Assembly (NCBI GenBank): GCA_032718565.1
Contig: JAVGVS010000044.1
Coordinates: forward strand, 2,196,165 to 2,260,164
Origin: Distichodus sexfasciatus
Lineage: Eukaryota > Chordata > Actinopteri > Characiformes > Distichodontidae
Length of the DNA: 64,000 nucleotides
Reading direction: 5' to 3'
Part shown: positions 22,843 through 60,700 of the stretch, in pieces
Numbering within the stretch: the first letter of the stretch is position 1
Layout of the letters: every line of letters begins with the position of its first letter
Notes under the pieces: model-generated
What the model was told of the DNA's origin: nothing
The model's database searches: none
The model's input: only the letters and a program-made list of their open reading frames with translations
Program-made: the position numbers and the translations under genes

Positions 22843-25010
22843 AACTTCTCCCTCTGCTGCTCTGGATTATGGATTCAACAATGCCTTTAATGACAAGAAG
22901 AGCAATCATGAACAATATTTTTTATGTAAAAGACTAGTAAACCTGAAGCAAACCTACAGACACAATACAATCAGAAGACGGGCTGATGATAAAGCTTCAG
23001 CTAACCTACAGCGCCCAAATAATATCATTGTTGTACGCATACTTGTACCCATGCTTTTTATCTACTGTGGCCAACATTGGGTAGTAGCAAACTAAAATGA
23101 CAGACTCTATTAAGTTTTATCTGTACCTCATCACTAGCAAAGCTACTTTTAAACCGCTGTAGCTGTTCCAGTATTTTTTTTCTACAAATAGCTACATCAT
23201 TATAAAAAATACTCAGTTTCAACTAGCAGGTGTTTGTGATAGATACTTTTAATCATAAGTAGTCTGAAAAGCTACTGTTTAAAAGTAGCTTCCCCAGCAA
23301 AAGGGAAAAAGATGTCTGTTTTGGTTGTAGTCAGAGCCACAGGCCCACCAAAAAAGTCATAATGATAACCTGCCATCTCCATACAAAGCATTCTTCTTTT
23401 CCGAGAAGCGTCATGGTAGAAGGGGAGACGAGGACGAAGCTTCTCACAGGACAACCACTCTGAGGCCCGTAATGCGATCAAGCCGACTCTTCCTGTGAGA
23501 TGGGCTTTTATGAGATTAAGTGGGAGGGAGCCAGCATTCAGCCAGACCCTTCCTAAGGGTGATTAATAGCAAAGCATCGATTTCTACAGCTTGCACGTCT
23601 GAGATTCATGGATAAGCCTCCTAAGATATCGGTTTTAAACCGCACCTGAAACCTGATCTGAAGTGAAGACGGAGAAGTCTTCACTGCGTGATGTGTGAAT
23701 TCCGCAAAACCTCAGCTGCTGTTCATATGTAAGTTCCTACAACAAAAAGCATCTGGATAATAACAAAAACTGTATTTCTGCTTTAATCGTCACTTGAATC
23801 CACATTAAAATATGGAAACCAGAACCTCTGGTCATCATTATTCATGTACCTTTAAAGTAGGGCTGGACAATATGATCTCGATAATATCGCAATTAAACGA
23901 ACATTTTACATTTGATTAAGGAACAGTTCTGTTTTTTTCTTGTACTGTAAATATCTTCAGCTATTAAAGCTGTAATATGTTTTCTAATGCAAAGTGCATA
24001 AATTGGTGAACACATTAAGGGAATACTACATGTACACTGAGGAAAGTATTAACAGAAATAATCACTGGCAATGTTATGCTGACTAGAGATTCTAGTGGGG
24101 TTTAGTTTAATTTTGACTATCTTCCGAGCCCTACTTTAAAGTGAGTACAAAAAAGAAAGGGACTGTCACCGATCTTAACACACATATTTTGAACTCCACA
24201 ATGCTTTGTAAACCATACTTAGCATCCATCTGAAAGACAACTTCACTCCCAGGTTGTGTTACTTCTATTACTCTTGAGGCAGACCATCAGAGAAACCTGG
24301 GCCATGACTCATCTTACAGCAGCAGCACTCTCATCAGGGGTAAACAAGGTTAAAAGGGAGCGAGACTGGCTTACCGCAGACCTGATTGGCACTGAGAGCC
24401 TTGTCTAGCAAGTTATATATCTCTTGATGCCTTTTAGACCGACGCCTTAGCAATCCGAGCTCACAAGAAATTAAACCGTAATGTGATAATGGAATAGTGG
24501 CCCTTGTGTCATACAGGCCTCATTAGCTGACGAAGATGACAGCAAGGGTCCCATACAACGGGTGTGGGAGGTCATAAACTGCAAATTATGGCAATGCCAC
24601 TCCAGCTATTAATGTCACCAATGTCAAAAAAGAAACACTACATAACCTGGTGAATACGTCAGGGAGATATTAGTGGCAAAGGAATGACAGTCATTTTTCT
24701 GAATTATAATTTAGAAATACAAAGCATTAGCTTTCATTAAATCCAAATTATCAGTCTTTCCCCCTAAGTAGGTAGTAAAAATTCCTACCACAACTTTATT
24801 TTGTGTTCTACAAAAATACAAAAAAATAATTTACATACTAGACTTCATTCCAAAGAATGCTGGCCTAACATAGCAGTACATAACGTTCATATAAAGTGTA
24901 GTTTTATACAAATTAGTTTAAGAATTCTTTCTTGATATATTCAAGTGCCACCACAAGTCAAATATCTGCAATGCATTAATGTATTTTGACATCTCACACA
25001 CACATACACC
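22843..25010. other. Convergent spacer between p2rx2 and pole 3' ends
   Basis: About 2.2 kb between two stop codons on opposite strands. It must contain both 3' UTRs; an AATAAA match for pole on the minus strand lies near 24797-24802. A dispersed repeat copy lies at about 23861-24135. I see no other gene. Confidence 0.55.
23861..24135. repeat. Dispersed repeat, same family as 8876 and 56640
   Basis: AGGGCTGGACAATATGATC at the start and GGAAAGTATTAACAGAAATAA near the end. In the p2rx2-pole spacer. Confidence 0.6.
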
Positions 25011-50738
<25,728 letters not shown>

Positions 50739-51083
50739 TTTGGAAGAAAAGTGACAAAACGTTTGCTGACAAGATCCGGCTGCTGTTGTTGCTATTTGGA
50801 TCCTCTTCACAACCACCAGCACTTTTCACTGGATTAGCTTAGCCTACTTTCGCCAAACGCAGCTAGCCAGTGCGCTTTTCAACACGCCGGTGTTTACATC
50901 CACTTCGCCCTATTTAATCAGTTACTCCGACTAAAAACGCGTCGAGCTTGAGGTGACTTGTCCAGTTCTGTGTATCGACTGGCATTAGATCTCAAACAAA
51001 CGTATAAATATATAGATTATTTGCTTCTTTTTGCGTTACTGCCGAATTTGCATTTTCCTAGTTCTGACTCTGTCAAGTCGGAA

Positions 51084-51093
51084 TTTGGCGCGC
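51084..51093. promoter_or_regulatory. E2F-like site TTTGGCGCGC
   Basis: A perfect match to the TTTSGCGC E2F consensus, about 350 bp upstream of the pole ATG. POLE is an S-phase gene, which makes E2F control plausible. Binding is inferred. Confidence 0.4.
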
Positions 51094-51159
51094 TTTGCCT
51101 CACTCCCGCGAGCTCCTTTCAGCTTCCGCCTGCGCGTCCCGCCTCCTTACTGTCGCAAA

Positions 51160-51164
51160 CCAAT
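51160..51164 (+). promoter_or_regulatory. CCAAT box (NF-Y type)
   Basis: ACCAATCAGAG surrounds a perfect NF-Y core, about 70 bp from the E2F-like site and between the divergent pole and lztr1 genes. Confidence 0.4.
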
Positions 51165-51760
51165 CAGAGCGCGAGTAGACCTTTCTCACGCCCCATATTT
51201 CATATTACTGAACGTATTGTCAAATTATTACACCAATGTTACCCATTTTAATGTCATTAATCAGAAAACTTTCATATAAACAATATTGGCTTTAAATTAA
51301 AATTAGAATTTAGGATCAACTGATTTTTTTTTGCTTAATAACGTGTCACGACGTGCGCACCAATCACACACGTAGAATTCGCGCATGGCAACTGTTGCTG
51401 CGGAGACGCCTCTCAGTGGGGGAAGTAGATGAAACTTGATTGTCTTCATCTTGATTTTTGACTTAATTTAGATATTTCAGCGTCATATCCTTAATTTAAC
51501 ATTTCCGATCATATTAAGGCGTGTGGAAGGAATGAAAGGTGATTAATCCGGCTAGCTACCTAAAGGAAACCGTACTCGTTAGCATGTTAGCGAGCAAAGG
51601 GGCGAAATGTTGAATGGAGAGCCTGTAAGAGTCATAGGTAAAGATGTGGAAATCTAGGGACGTATAGTCTCTTTGAGATCCGAATGAGAGATTTGTGGCG
51701 ACGAAAAGCTTCAGGTTAAGCCCGAGTTAGCCAGGCGAGGCTCTATTGTGATCGAGCTGC

Positions 51761-54700
51761 ATGACATGGTTTCCCGGAGCCATGTCTTGTAAATCCAAAG
51801 TGGCCCCGAGTGTTGACTTCGACCATAGCTGCTCGGACAGTGTGGAGTATTTGACCCTCAACTTTGGCCCTTTTGAGACTGTTCATCGCTGGCGTCGGCT
51901 TCCACCGTGTGACGAATTTGTGGGTGCAAGGTATAAAAAAAACTTGTTTACAATAGCTTTAATATTTTTGACATGTCCTAGGGATGGAATGCTATATCGA
52001 TATCAGCGAGCCTATAGCAGCGATCCAATATGATCACATCGATCAGACATCTATTTTTATTAAAGAAGAAGCTTTTCATGTAAATGTCTCGTTGAGCTCA
52101 GAATTATAATGTCAAACAATATTTTAGTTGCATTTTGTGATTCACAGTGACACTGTATCATAGAAGGTTTTGTGATATCAGCTGGCGTTAAATCATTGTC
52201 TATTAAATCAGCATCATATCGTAACATGATGAAAGTTTACATATGTCCCTCACAGACGCAGCAAACACACCGTTGTGGCGTACAGAGATGCCATCTACGT
52301 GTTTGGAGGGGACAATGGGTAAGAATTTGGTAGTTGTTTCTCATGATGGCTCATTTACTGTATAATAGCTATAGAAATTAACATACATTTTTAATCCAGA
52401 TAAACTAGAAAATTAGTTATCTAAAAAACTTGGGTTTAAGAACCTTGCACGGGGGACCTTTAGTGGACACTTACATTTTTCCCCAGCTTCAGGTTTTAGA
52501 CAGTGGAATTTAACCCCCAATTCTGGGTGTGTGGAAGATATGTGTGGTGAAAATCAAAGTCAAAGTCAACTTTATTGTCATCTCTGCTATATACTGTACA
52601 GATACATAGAGAGACGAGAAGACGTGGCTCCAGGTTATTTCCAGTGCAAACAAACAAAGAACAGTAGAACAGAGAATAAATAGGCAGTGGCATGACTAGG
52701 CACATGGGATAGACAATAAATAAGTAGAAATACTAAAATATACATTAAACAATATACATTTTAAACCAGACAATGTGCAATATACATTTTAAACTAGACA
52801 GGGAGTTTTATATATAATTAGAGGCTAGAAATAGACATAGAGGTAAAAATATTTTGTCAAGTCAGGATGCAGTATTCTTAACAGGTTGAAATTGACATTT
52901 ACACTGAGTGTGCAAGAGGTAGAGTTATAATATGACAGATACTATATCCGGACTATTTTCAAGTACAATGTTCAGTATATGTGCAAATATGCAAACATTT
53001 AAACAGGTGCAAATTGACATTTTACATTGGATGTGCACGAGGTAGAAGGTTATAATATGACAGATACTATATTCAGCTATTTATGTGTACAGTGTTCAGT
53101 GTATGTGCAAACATTTGTACAGCAGCGTATAATGTGCAAATAAGTGGCAGCAGTGCATTGTCATAACAGTAGTTATTGTACATCAAAGTGACGGTGGTGT
53201 GTAAAGTGTAAAGATGTTCCTTAAAATCCCGTTTGCGTAATTGTTTTCTAGGAAGAATATGCTTAATGACCTCCTGCGCTTTGATGTGAAGGACTGCTCG
53301 TGGTGCCGGTTCGTATCAGTCTTGATGATTATCATACTTATCTGGTGAATTTTCCCTAACCCTAACCCAGGGGTCGGCAACCCGCGGCTCTTTCGTCCTT
53401 ATGTTGCGGCTCCCTGTGGCTTTGGAAAATAAATAATGCATATTCAATTTAAGTGTATTTTATTTTTATTTTTATTTGTAGTTTTGTTTTTTAATTGTAG
53501 TTCGGAATTTGAAGATTATTGTGATCTTGTAATATTAAAATACAATGGGTTTAATTTTTTGTCGCTCAAAATATGCGTCACAAAAGCCGGTATAAGCCTG
53601 CCAAACCGCCGTGTATTTATCAAGCTTTTCGACCCCAGATAGGCTAAGCATGGATAAATATAAGAAAGAAAAATATCTGAAGAAAATAGAACATATAATG
53701 ATGTAAAGATGGTGACATCTTACAGCCCGGATTTGCAGACGCTTTGCGCTGAGGTTCAGGAGCCCCATTAACCAGGTAAAATAAATATTTTAATCAGATA
53801 TTTTACAAATATGTATTTTACATTGTTCAGTGAAATAGTGCTTTTTTTAAAATTTATTTTTAAATTTCACATCGACGCTCCGGTAGCCTACAGGCGATGA
53901 AAGGATTACGGCATGCAGCAATTTTAGTTTGCTGCATGGATATTTTTAAATTCGGCTTTTTATTTCATTTAGAAAGTACGGAAGAGGATTAGGGCCACTA
54001 AAAACAAAAAAAAGGGTCATATCTTATTCTGAGAATAAAGTCCGAATTCTGACTTTAATCTCACAATTCTGACTTTAATCTCACAATTCTGACTTTTTTC
54101 TTTTGAGATTAATTGTGAGATTAAAGTCAGAACTGTGAGATTCAGAGTTCTAAATGTTCAAAATGTTTTCTTTGCATAAATTACATTTCACAAGCAACAC
54201 ACTAGCCTAGTTTTTTTATACATAGCATAAAAGTAAAAAACAATATATGTAGTGTTATCTTCATTTTAGATGTCAGAAAGGATTTGCAACTCCCGTTGTT
54301 TTCTCTTTTGTGGAAACCGGGTCCAAATGGCTCTTTGAGTGTTAAAGGTTGCCGACCCCTGCCCTAACCCATCCAAATGACAAATGTACCTAACTTTGGA
54401 ACAACTTGTCTGTTAAGACCCACCAACTGTGAATTTAGCATCTTTGGTTTACACTTTAACACTGATGTCTGTTATGCAACAGGGCTTTTACAACTGGCAC
54501 GCCACCAGCACCTAGATATCACCACTCTGCAGTAGTGTATGGTAGCAGCATGTTTGTCTTCGGTAGGTATTTGTGTTTATATTCTGATACTATACAGTGT
54601 CACAGTTATGTCTGCTTTTTAAAATTATGTAGTTTTAGAATGGCATGTACGTTATGTCCAGTGGGGGTTGTAATTTTTCTTTACTGGCTTAGAGGGAAAG

Positions 54701-57700
54701 TCTGACACCTCTTTTCCACTGTGGTGGTGCCGGTACTGAAGTTGGGAACTGCCCCAAATTTTCACTTATTTAAATGCCCAGTGTGAATTGGGTGACAATA
54801 TTGTGACCATGTCAAACACCACACCAACTACACACAGCAAAAATGGCAGAATATGTTTAATATTCTCAGATGCTGCTTTAAGCTGATATATTCAGATATC
54901 CAACGCAGCTCATTCTGTATCTTTTTACATTTGAAAGAGATCAATTTCATTTAATTATTTCATTTTATTTGTCGAATCTCACAACTTTTACTTCTTCTTT
55001 TTCTTCAAATTTCTCTCGAAGACCAGATTGCTAAAACCACATTTGCTTTCTGATATTTTCTTTAACTAAAGTTTTAGTGATAGTTCAGAGCTGGCACTGG
55101 CACCAATTTGTTTTCTGTGGAAAAATGTGGCACCGGTTCCAATTAAGTGAAAAAGAGGTACTGGTGATCCTATTTTTGAATGTGACATTGATGAATGTGT
55201 CTGCAATGTTTTAGGTGGCTACACTGGAGATATCTATTCAAACTCCAACTTAAAGAACAAAAATGATCTGTTTGAGTACAAGTTTGCAACTGGGCAGTGG
55301 ACAGAATGGAAGGTGGAGGGAAGGTAAGGTGCAGTTTAGTAGTGGAGTAATGGGAGCTTTGCATGTAAAACCAAAAAATCTCTTTGCTGGGGGTCTTGCA
55401 CCTAAATAGTTTTTTGTATTTCAGGTTAGTTGCCAGATCTGCCCATGGAGCCACGGTCTATAATGATAAACTATGGATCTTTGCTGGTTATGATGGAAAT
55501 GCAAGGTGAGTTTTGCATAATAACATAAGACAGTGCTGTCATTTGTAAAATAAATAAACACTGAGTATTATCTGTGGCATTTGAAAATGAATTAAGAGTG
55601 GCAGTCTCATCCCAAATCGAGAAGATTTGCAGCACAAAGAAAGCCCATACCAGTCACTGCAAAGATGCTGGGATTAAAGGTGCAGTTTTTGCAGAGCAAA
55701 TGTTCAGGTTTTAGTTCTTCCTCTCAGTGAACTGGTTAAGCTTTAAAGCCATTTTTGTGCGTATAGAAGCAATTTTTAGACAGTACATTGAAAGTATTGA
55801 ATGTTGCTAGACAGCAATAATGTAAGATACACAGTGCATGTCAGTTTAATAATTCCCCTGTAAATGTCACTTTATTTAATTGGTTTTGTTCAATTAGAGG
55901 TTTGGAAGGAAAAGGTGAGTTTGTCGGAGTGGTGGAGCTGGAAAATATTAATAACTACATTGAGAGGCCCTGCAGGAAATGTTTAGGAACCACTGAAATG
56001 GTTAAAAAAAGTAATTAGTGCATATATAACATTCAAGTGATTTGTCATGTCAAGTAGTATGACAATAAAAATTGGTGTTCTGCCCGTGTACAGGCTGAAT
56101 GACATGTGGACCATCGGTCTTCAGGATCGTGAGCAGGCTTGCTGGGAGGAGGTGAGCCAAGTTTTCTAGGCAAATCTTGTAGATTTTAATTGAAGTGGAC
56201 CCGGTTATGTTAATGTGTCTGCACAAAGGCAAGTGGGTTCAAATGAATGAATGACATGAATACATTTTCAGATCAAGAATGTGACATTGCGTTTGATGCA
56301 TGATCTATTTTAACTAATTTGTAGCTGTTAACCCCATGTCACTGTGTACTCTATTTTATTGCTTTAACCCCTCCAGATTGAGCAGAGTGGTGAGATTCCC
56401 CCTTCCTGCTGTAACTTCCCAGTAGCGGTGTGCCGGGATAAGATGTTTGTGTTCTCGGGCCAGAGCGGAGCCAAGATCACCAACAACCTCTTCCAGTTTG
56501 AGTTTAAAGGCCACATGTGAGTGTGCCCAAGATGGATGAAATCTGAATAATTCCACTGGGTTTTTCATTGTCACTGTGTAGTAAATGTATGTTAAGACTG
56601 AAACTCTGAATTGAATTTGTGTTGTTTTAGGGGTTTTTCTTTTTTGTTGCCCTCATAGTTCACTCATATGATTTGTACTGTAAATATCCTCATATGCTAA
56701 AGCTTGGGTATTTTTTCTAATGAAAGATGGCATTTTTTGTGATTTTAAAATATCTGAAGGCAACACAGACAGATGTAGTAGCAGACTGGACAGGGCGGAG
56801 TCACATGACAGCACACGGTTGTTTTTAGTGGGATGGTATCTGAACACACACTGGGGAAAGTATTGACAGAATCGAAATAGGCAAACCTTAATGCTTAAGT
56901 TTTGCATGCTGTATGTAGGTGGACACGGATTCCCACTGAGCACTTACTGAGGGGCTCCCCGCCTCCACCACAGCGCCGCTACGGACACACCATGGTGGCT
57001 TTCGACCGCCATCTTTATGTGTTTGGAGGAGCGGCAGACAACACGCTGCCCAACGAACTCCACTGTTATGATGTGGACTCACAGACCTGGGAGGTGATCC
57101 AGCCCAGTGCAGATAGTGAGGTAAAAATTAGGACTGGAACAAGTTGTTGGTATGCACTACAGGAGCAAGATTTTTAAGCAAAATCATCTAAAAAGTGAAA
57201 AATTGTTTTTTATTAGGGTTGTGAATATCAGTGTGTAGACGCACATCATTTATCTGGAAACATTTAACACACTTATTTGTTACGCCAATTAGTCCCATAC
57301 CAAATTTGTTATAAAATTAATAATGCAAAATTTGGGCTAAGTTGGGCTGGTGCTTTCAGTGTAGATCTGTTTTATGTAAAGAAAAGGATTTTAAATTTGC
57401 AATTAGTTGAAATTAATACAGCTGGTCCCTGTGTTACGATGGTTTGACTTAGGGTTTTTTTTTATCTTATGTTGATGATAGCAATACGTACACGTAACAA
57501 TATGTTGGGACGCTGCCGGAATGTATGCATCTTCCGCCTTGTGAGATGCCTCACTCCCGCCAGTGGCTGGCAAGAGTTCAGTTGTCTCAGAGTTCATCTG
57601 TATTTTTTCTGTGTTTTTGGTGTTTCAAAAAGCCCAATGTCTTGACCTACAATATTTTCAAATTACAATGGGGTCATCTGAAATATTTGTAAGACTAGTG

Positions 57701-60700
57701 AACAACAGTTAAATAACTTTCTACATGTCTAACTAATGTCAAATGTCCTTTCTCAGATGCCCAGTGGCAGACTTTTTCATGCAGCTGCCGTGATTCATGA
57801 TGCCATGTACATTTTTGGAGGAACAGTTGACAACAATGTCCGCAGTGGAGAGATGTACAGGTTTCAGGTCAGTGTTTTTCTATGCAGTTTGCAGTATGTC
57901 CCATGCATATACACGGGGAGTTTTCAACCGGTGGTCTGTGGACCCCTGGTGGTCTGCAGTGGCCATGCTTAATCCCTATTGGGGTTATTTATTTTTCAAG
58001 TCGACATTTCCAAATGATTTGGGCATCTTTATCGCTAATGAATTTAATACAAACATCTAAAATATAATAGCTCATAATAGCTCACCCGCTACACACGCAT
58101 ACACAGTGGGCTGTAGAGTACTGCTTAGTCTGAATGGTGGTCCATGGGATGGAATCAGTTAAAAACAACTGTATCTGTATTCTGTAGAGTTTATGGTGTC
58201 ACATCATCTTTAAAGAGGAAGTATCACATAAATCATAAAGAAACACATTGTCTAAAATGATGGAGTGGCTATGAATGAATGGAATCTAATAGCCGTTAAA
58301 TAGCATTAATTATCTAGTTGCTAGATAGGAACTTTCATTTATACTAAGCTGCAGTTAGCATTGTTGGTTAAAAATGTTTTCTTCTCTTAGTTCTCTTGTT
58401 ACCCTAAATGCACCCTTCATGAAGACTATGGCAAGCTGTGGGAGAACCGTCAGTTCTGTGACGTGGAGTTTATCCTGGGAGAGGTTAGTTGTGTCTGAAT
58501 GGCTACACTGCAACGTATATTCTTGAACAATATTTTTTGCAGTATTACAAATACTGTATCATCGGGCCTCGTTCACTAACCATTCTGAACAACTGGGTTC
58601 TTAAAACCCACTGTTTTCATAAGATCTAATTTAGGATTCGCACCTTTAAGAACCGAACCTACAGCTGCTGATGAAGGGCACTCTTACGCACTTTTTATTG
58701 CATCCATGTTTGTCCAGAACAGTAACTTGTATTCAGTTGTACAGTTATTAGAATTCTATTTAAATGTCTTTGTTCTCAAAGCTAAGAAAATTTTGGTGAA
58801 TGAGGCCCATTGTATGATTTCCATTTATCATCATTCTGAAGTCTTCTAAAGTAGAGGTTGACCGATATTAGTTTTTCAGGGCCGATATTGATACCAATTA
58901 TTGCTAGTTAATGGGGCTGATAACCTATATTTGGAACCAATTTTTTTTTTTAATCTGTCTAAATATTTAATTTTACAAACCCCAAGCTCAGCTGAATCTC
59001 TCCTTCTCCTTCTCTGAGCTTCAAGGCTTCAGCGTTGATTGGCTACTACTCGTGTGACATGTAGCCAATCAGAGACTGTTGTGGGTGAGACATTAAATGA
59101 GGTAGCGAGTCGAGAGCAAACGGCAGTGAAGCCACAGTAGCGCACCTTGTAATTACTTAATATCGGTGATGGTCAAAATTAAACACATACAGATAATCGG
59201 CTAAATGTCTAAATGACTCTCATTCTAAACTCCAGTTCTCATTTGATCCCTCACTTTGATTCCAGAAGGAGGAGAGGGTTCTGGGCCATATTGCCATAGT
59301 AACAGCCCGCTGTCAGTGGCTGAGGAAGAAAATCCTTCAGGCCAGAGATCGACAGAAACAGGTTAGTTCCCGATAATTCTCCTGTTGCATAGACACTGGT
59401 GTCCAGTTGATCAAAATGAGTCTTGTGTATACTTTTAGTTTAACATTTTGGATTCCTACTCTAATGTCCATGTGTCTGTAGAAAAGTAAGCAGGAAGCAG
59501 GCGAGGAGGCCGAGGAGTCTGGAGCAGGCAGACTGAAGGACGTCCCAGTGTCTGGAAGGTCCTCCGGAGGGGCTCCCATGTTGGAGGTGTCCATCAGGGA
59601 GGCGGAGGCTCAGCCGTTTGAAGTGCTGATGCAGTTTCTCTACACGGACAAGATCCAGTACCCACGCCGAGGTCAGCCCCAAGGGCAAGGCCACTGCGCC
59701 TAGATGTGTAGTGGCCTAGTTACTGATGAAATTGAATATATTACGTCACAGAATTGGGCCTGACCTTGCCTCTCAAACCCTCAGGCCACGTTCAGGACGT
59801 CCTGTTGATCATGGATGTGTATAAACTCGCCCTGAGTTTCAAGCTCTCCCGCCTGGAGCAGCTGTGTGTGCAGTACATTGAGGCTTCGGTTGACCTGCAG
59901 AACGTGCTCAGCGTGTGTGAGAACGCAAATAAGCTGCAGCTCGACCAACTCAAGGTGAGCAAGGAGGTGTTATAATTAGTGGTGTAAGGAGAAAGGTTAA
60001 ACTGCTGCCATATCGTCACTCAGGGGGAAAGAATTCAGACCGTTCTACCTTTTTCAGCACACATTCATCTCCAGGAAATTTCTCCACTGCTGTCTAGTTT
60101 TGTTTGTTATTCAGTTTGGATTTTTGGACTTTGCCTCTCCCTACCATTGATTTGACTTATCTCTCTTTGTGTTTATACAGGAGCACTGCCTTAACTTTGT
60201 AGTGAAAGAGAGCCACTTTAACCAGGTGATTATGACCGAGGAGTTTGAGCGCCTTTCCACCCCTCTCATCGTAGAGATAGTGAGGAGAAAGCAGCAGCCG
60301 CCTCCCAGAATTTACTCTGATCAGCCAGTTGATATAGGTGCGGACATGCAAACACACACACACCAATGTAAGCTCAAATCTCAGGCGTAGTGTTCCAATC
60401 GTGATCTCTGTGTGCTGTTTTGGTTTTCAGGCACGTCTCTGGTGCAGGACATGAAGGCGTATCTGGAGGGAGCTGGGCTGGAGTTCTGTGACATCATCTT
60501 GCTGCTGGACGGTCATCCTCGGCCTGCTCACAAAGCCATACTGGCAGCTCGCTCCAGGTGACCTGTGTATAAATCGGAATGTTTAGAATTAGTATTAGAT
60601 GTATAGGGCTGTGCAATATGACACTATATATTAATATAGCCCTGTGGTCTGAGTCATTTGAAACTGGAATAGTGGAATATAAACATTAATTTTGTAGTTT

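Larger units (their letters stand above)
50739..51760. promoter_or_regulatory. Bidirectional promoter region between pole and lztr1
   Basis: The two start codons lie 1.0 kb apart, head to head. The region from about 51060 to 51180 is the most GC-rich part. It holds an E2F-type TTTGGCGCGC (51084-51093) and a CCAAT box in ACCAATCAGAG (51160-51164); a second CCAAT lies near 51359-51363. No TATA box is evident. E2F plus CCAAT is the usual arrangement of replication-gene promoters. Function is inferred from motif and position only. Confidence 0.55.

Noticed and set aside
22829..23095. 88-residue frame over the p2rx2 stop
   Set aside because: Overlaps the p2rx2 terminal exon in another frame; no conserved features.
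53353..53368. Telomere-like CCCTAACCCTAACCC
   Set aside because: Only two and a half units, explained as the target duplication of the hAT element; not a telomere.
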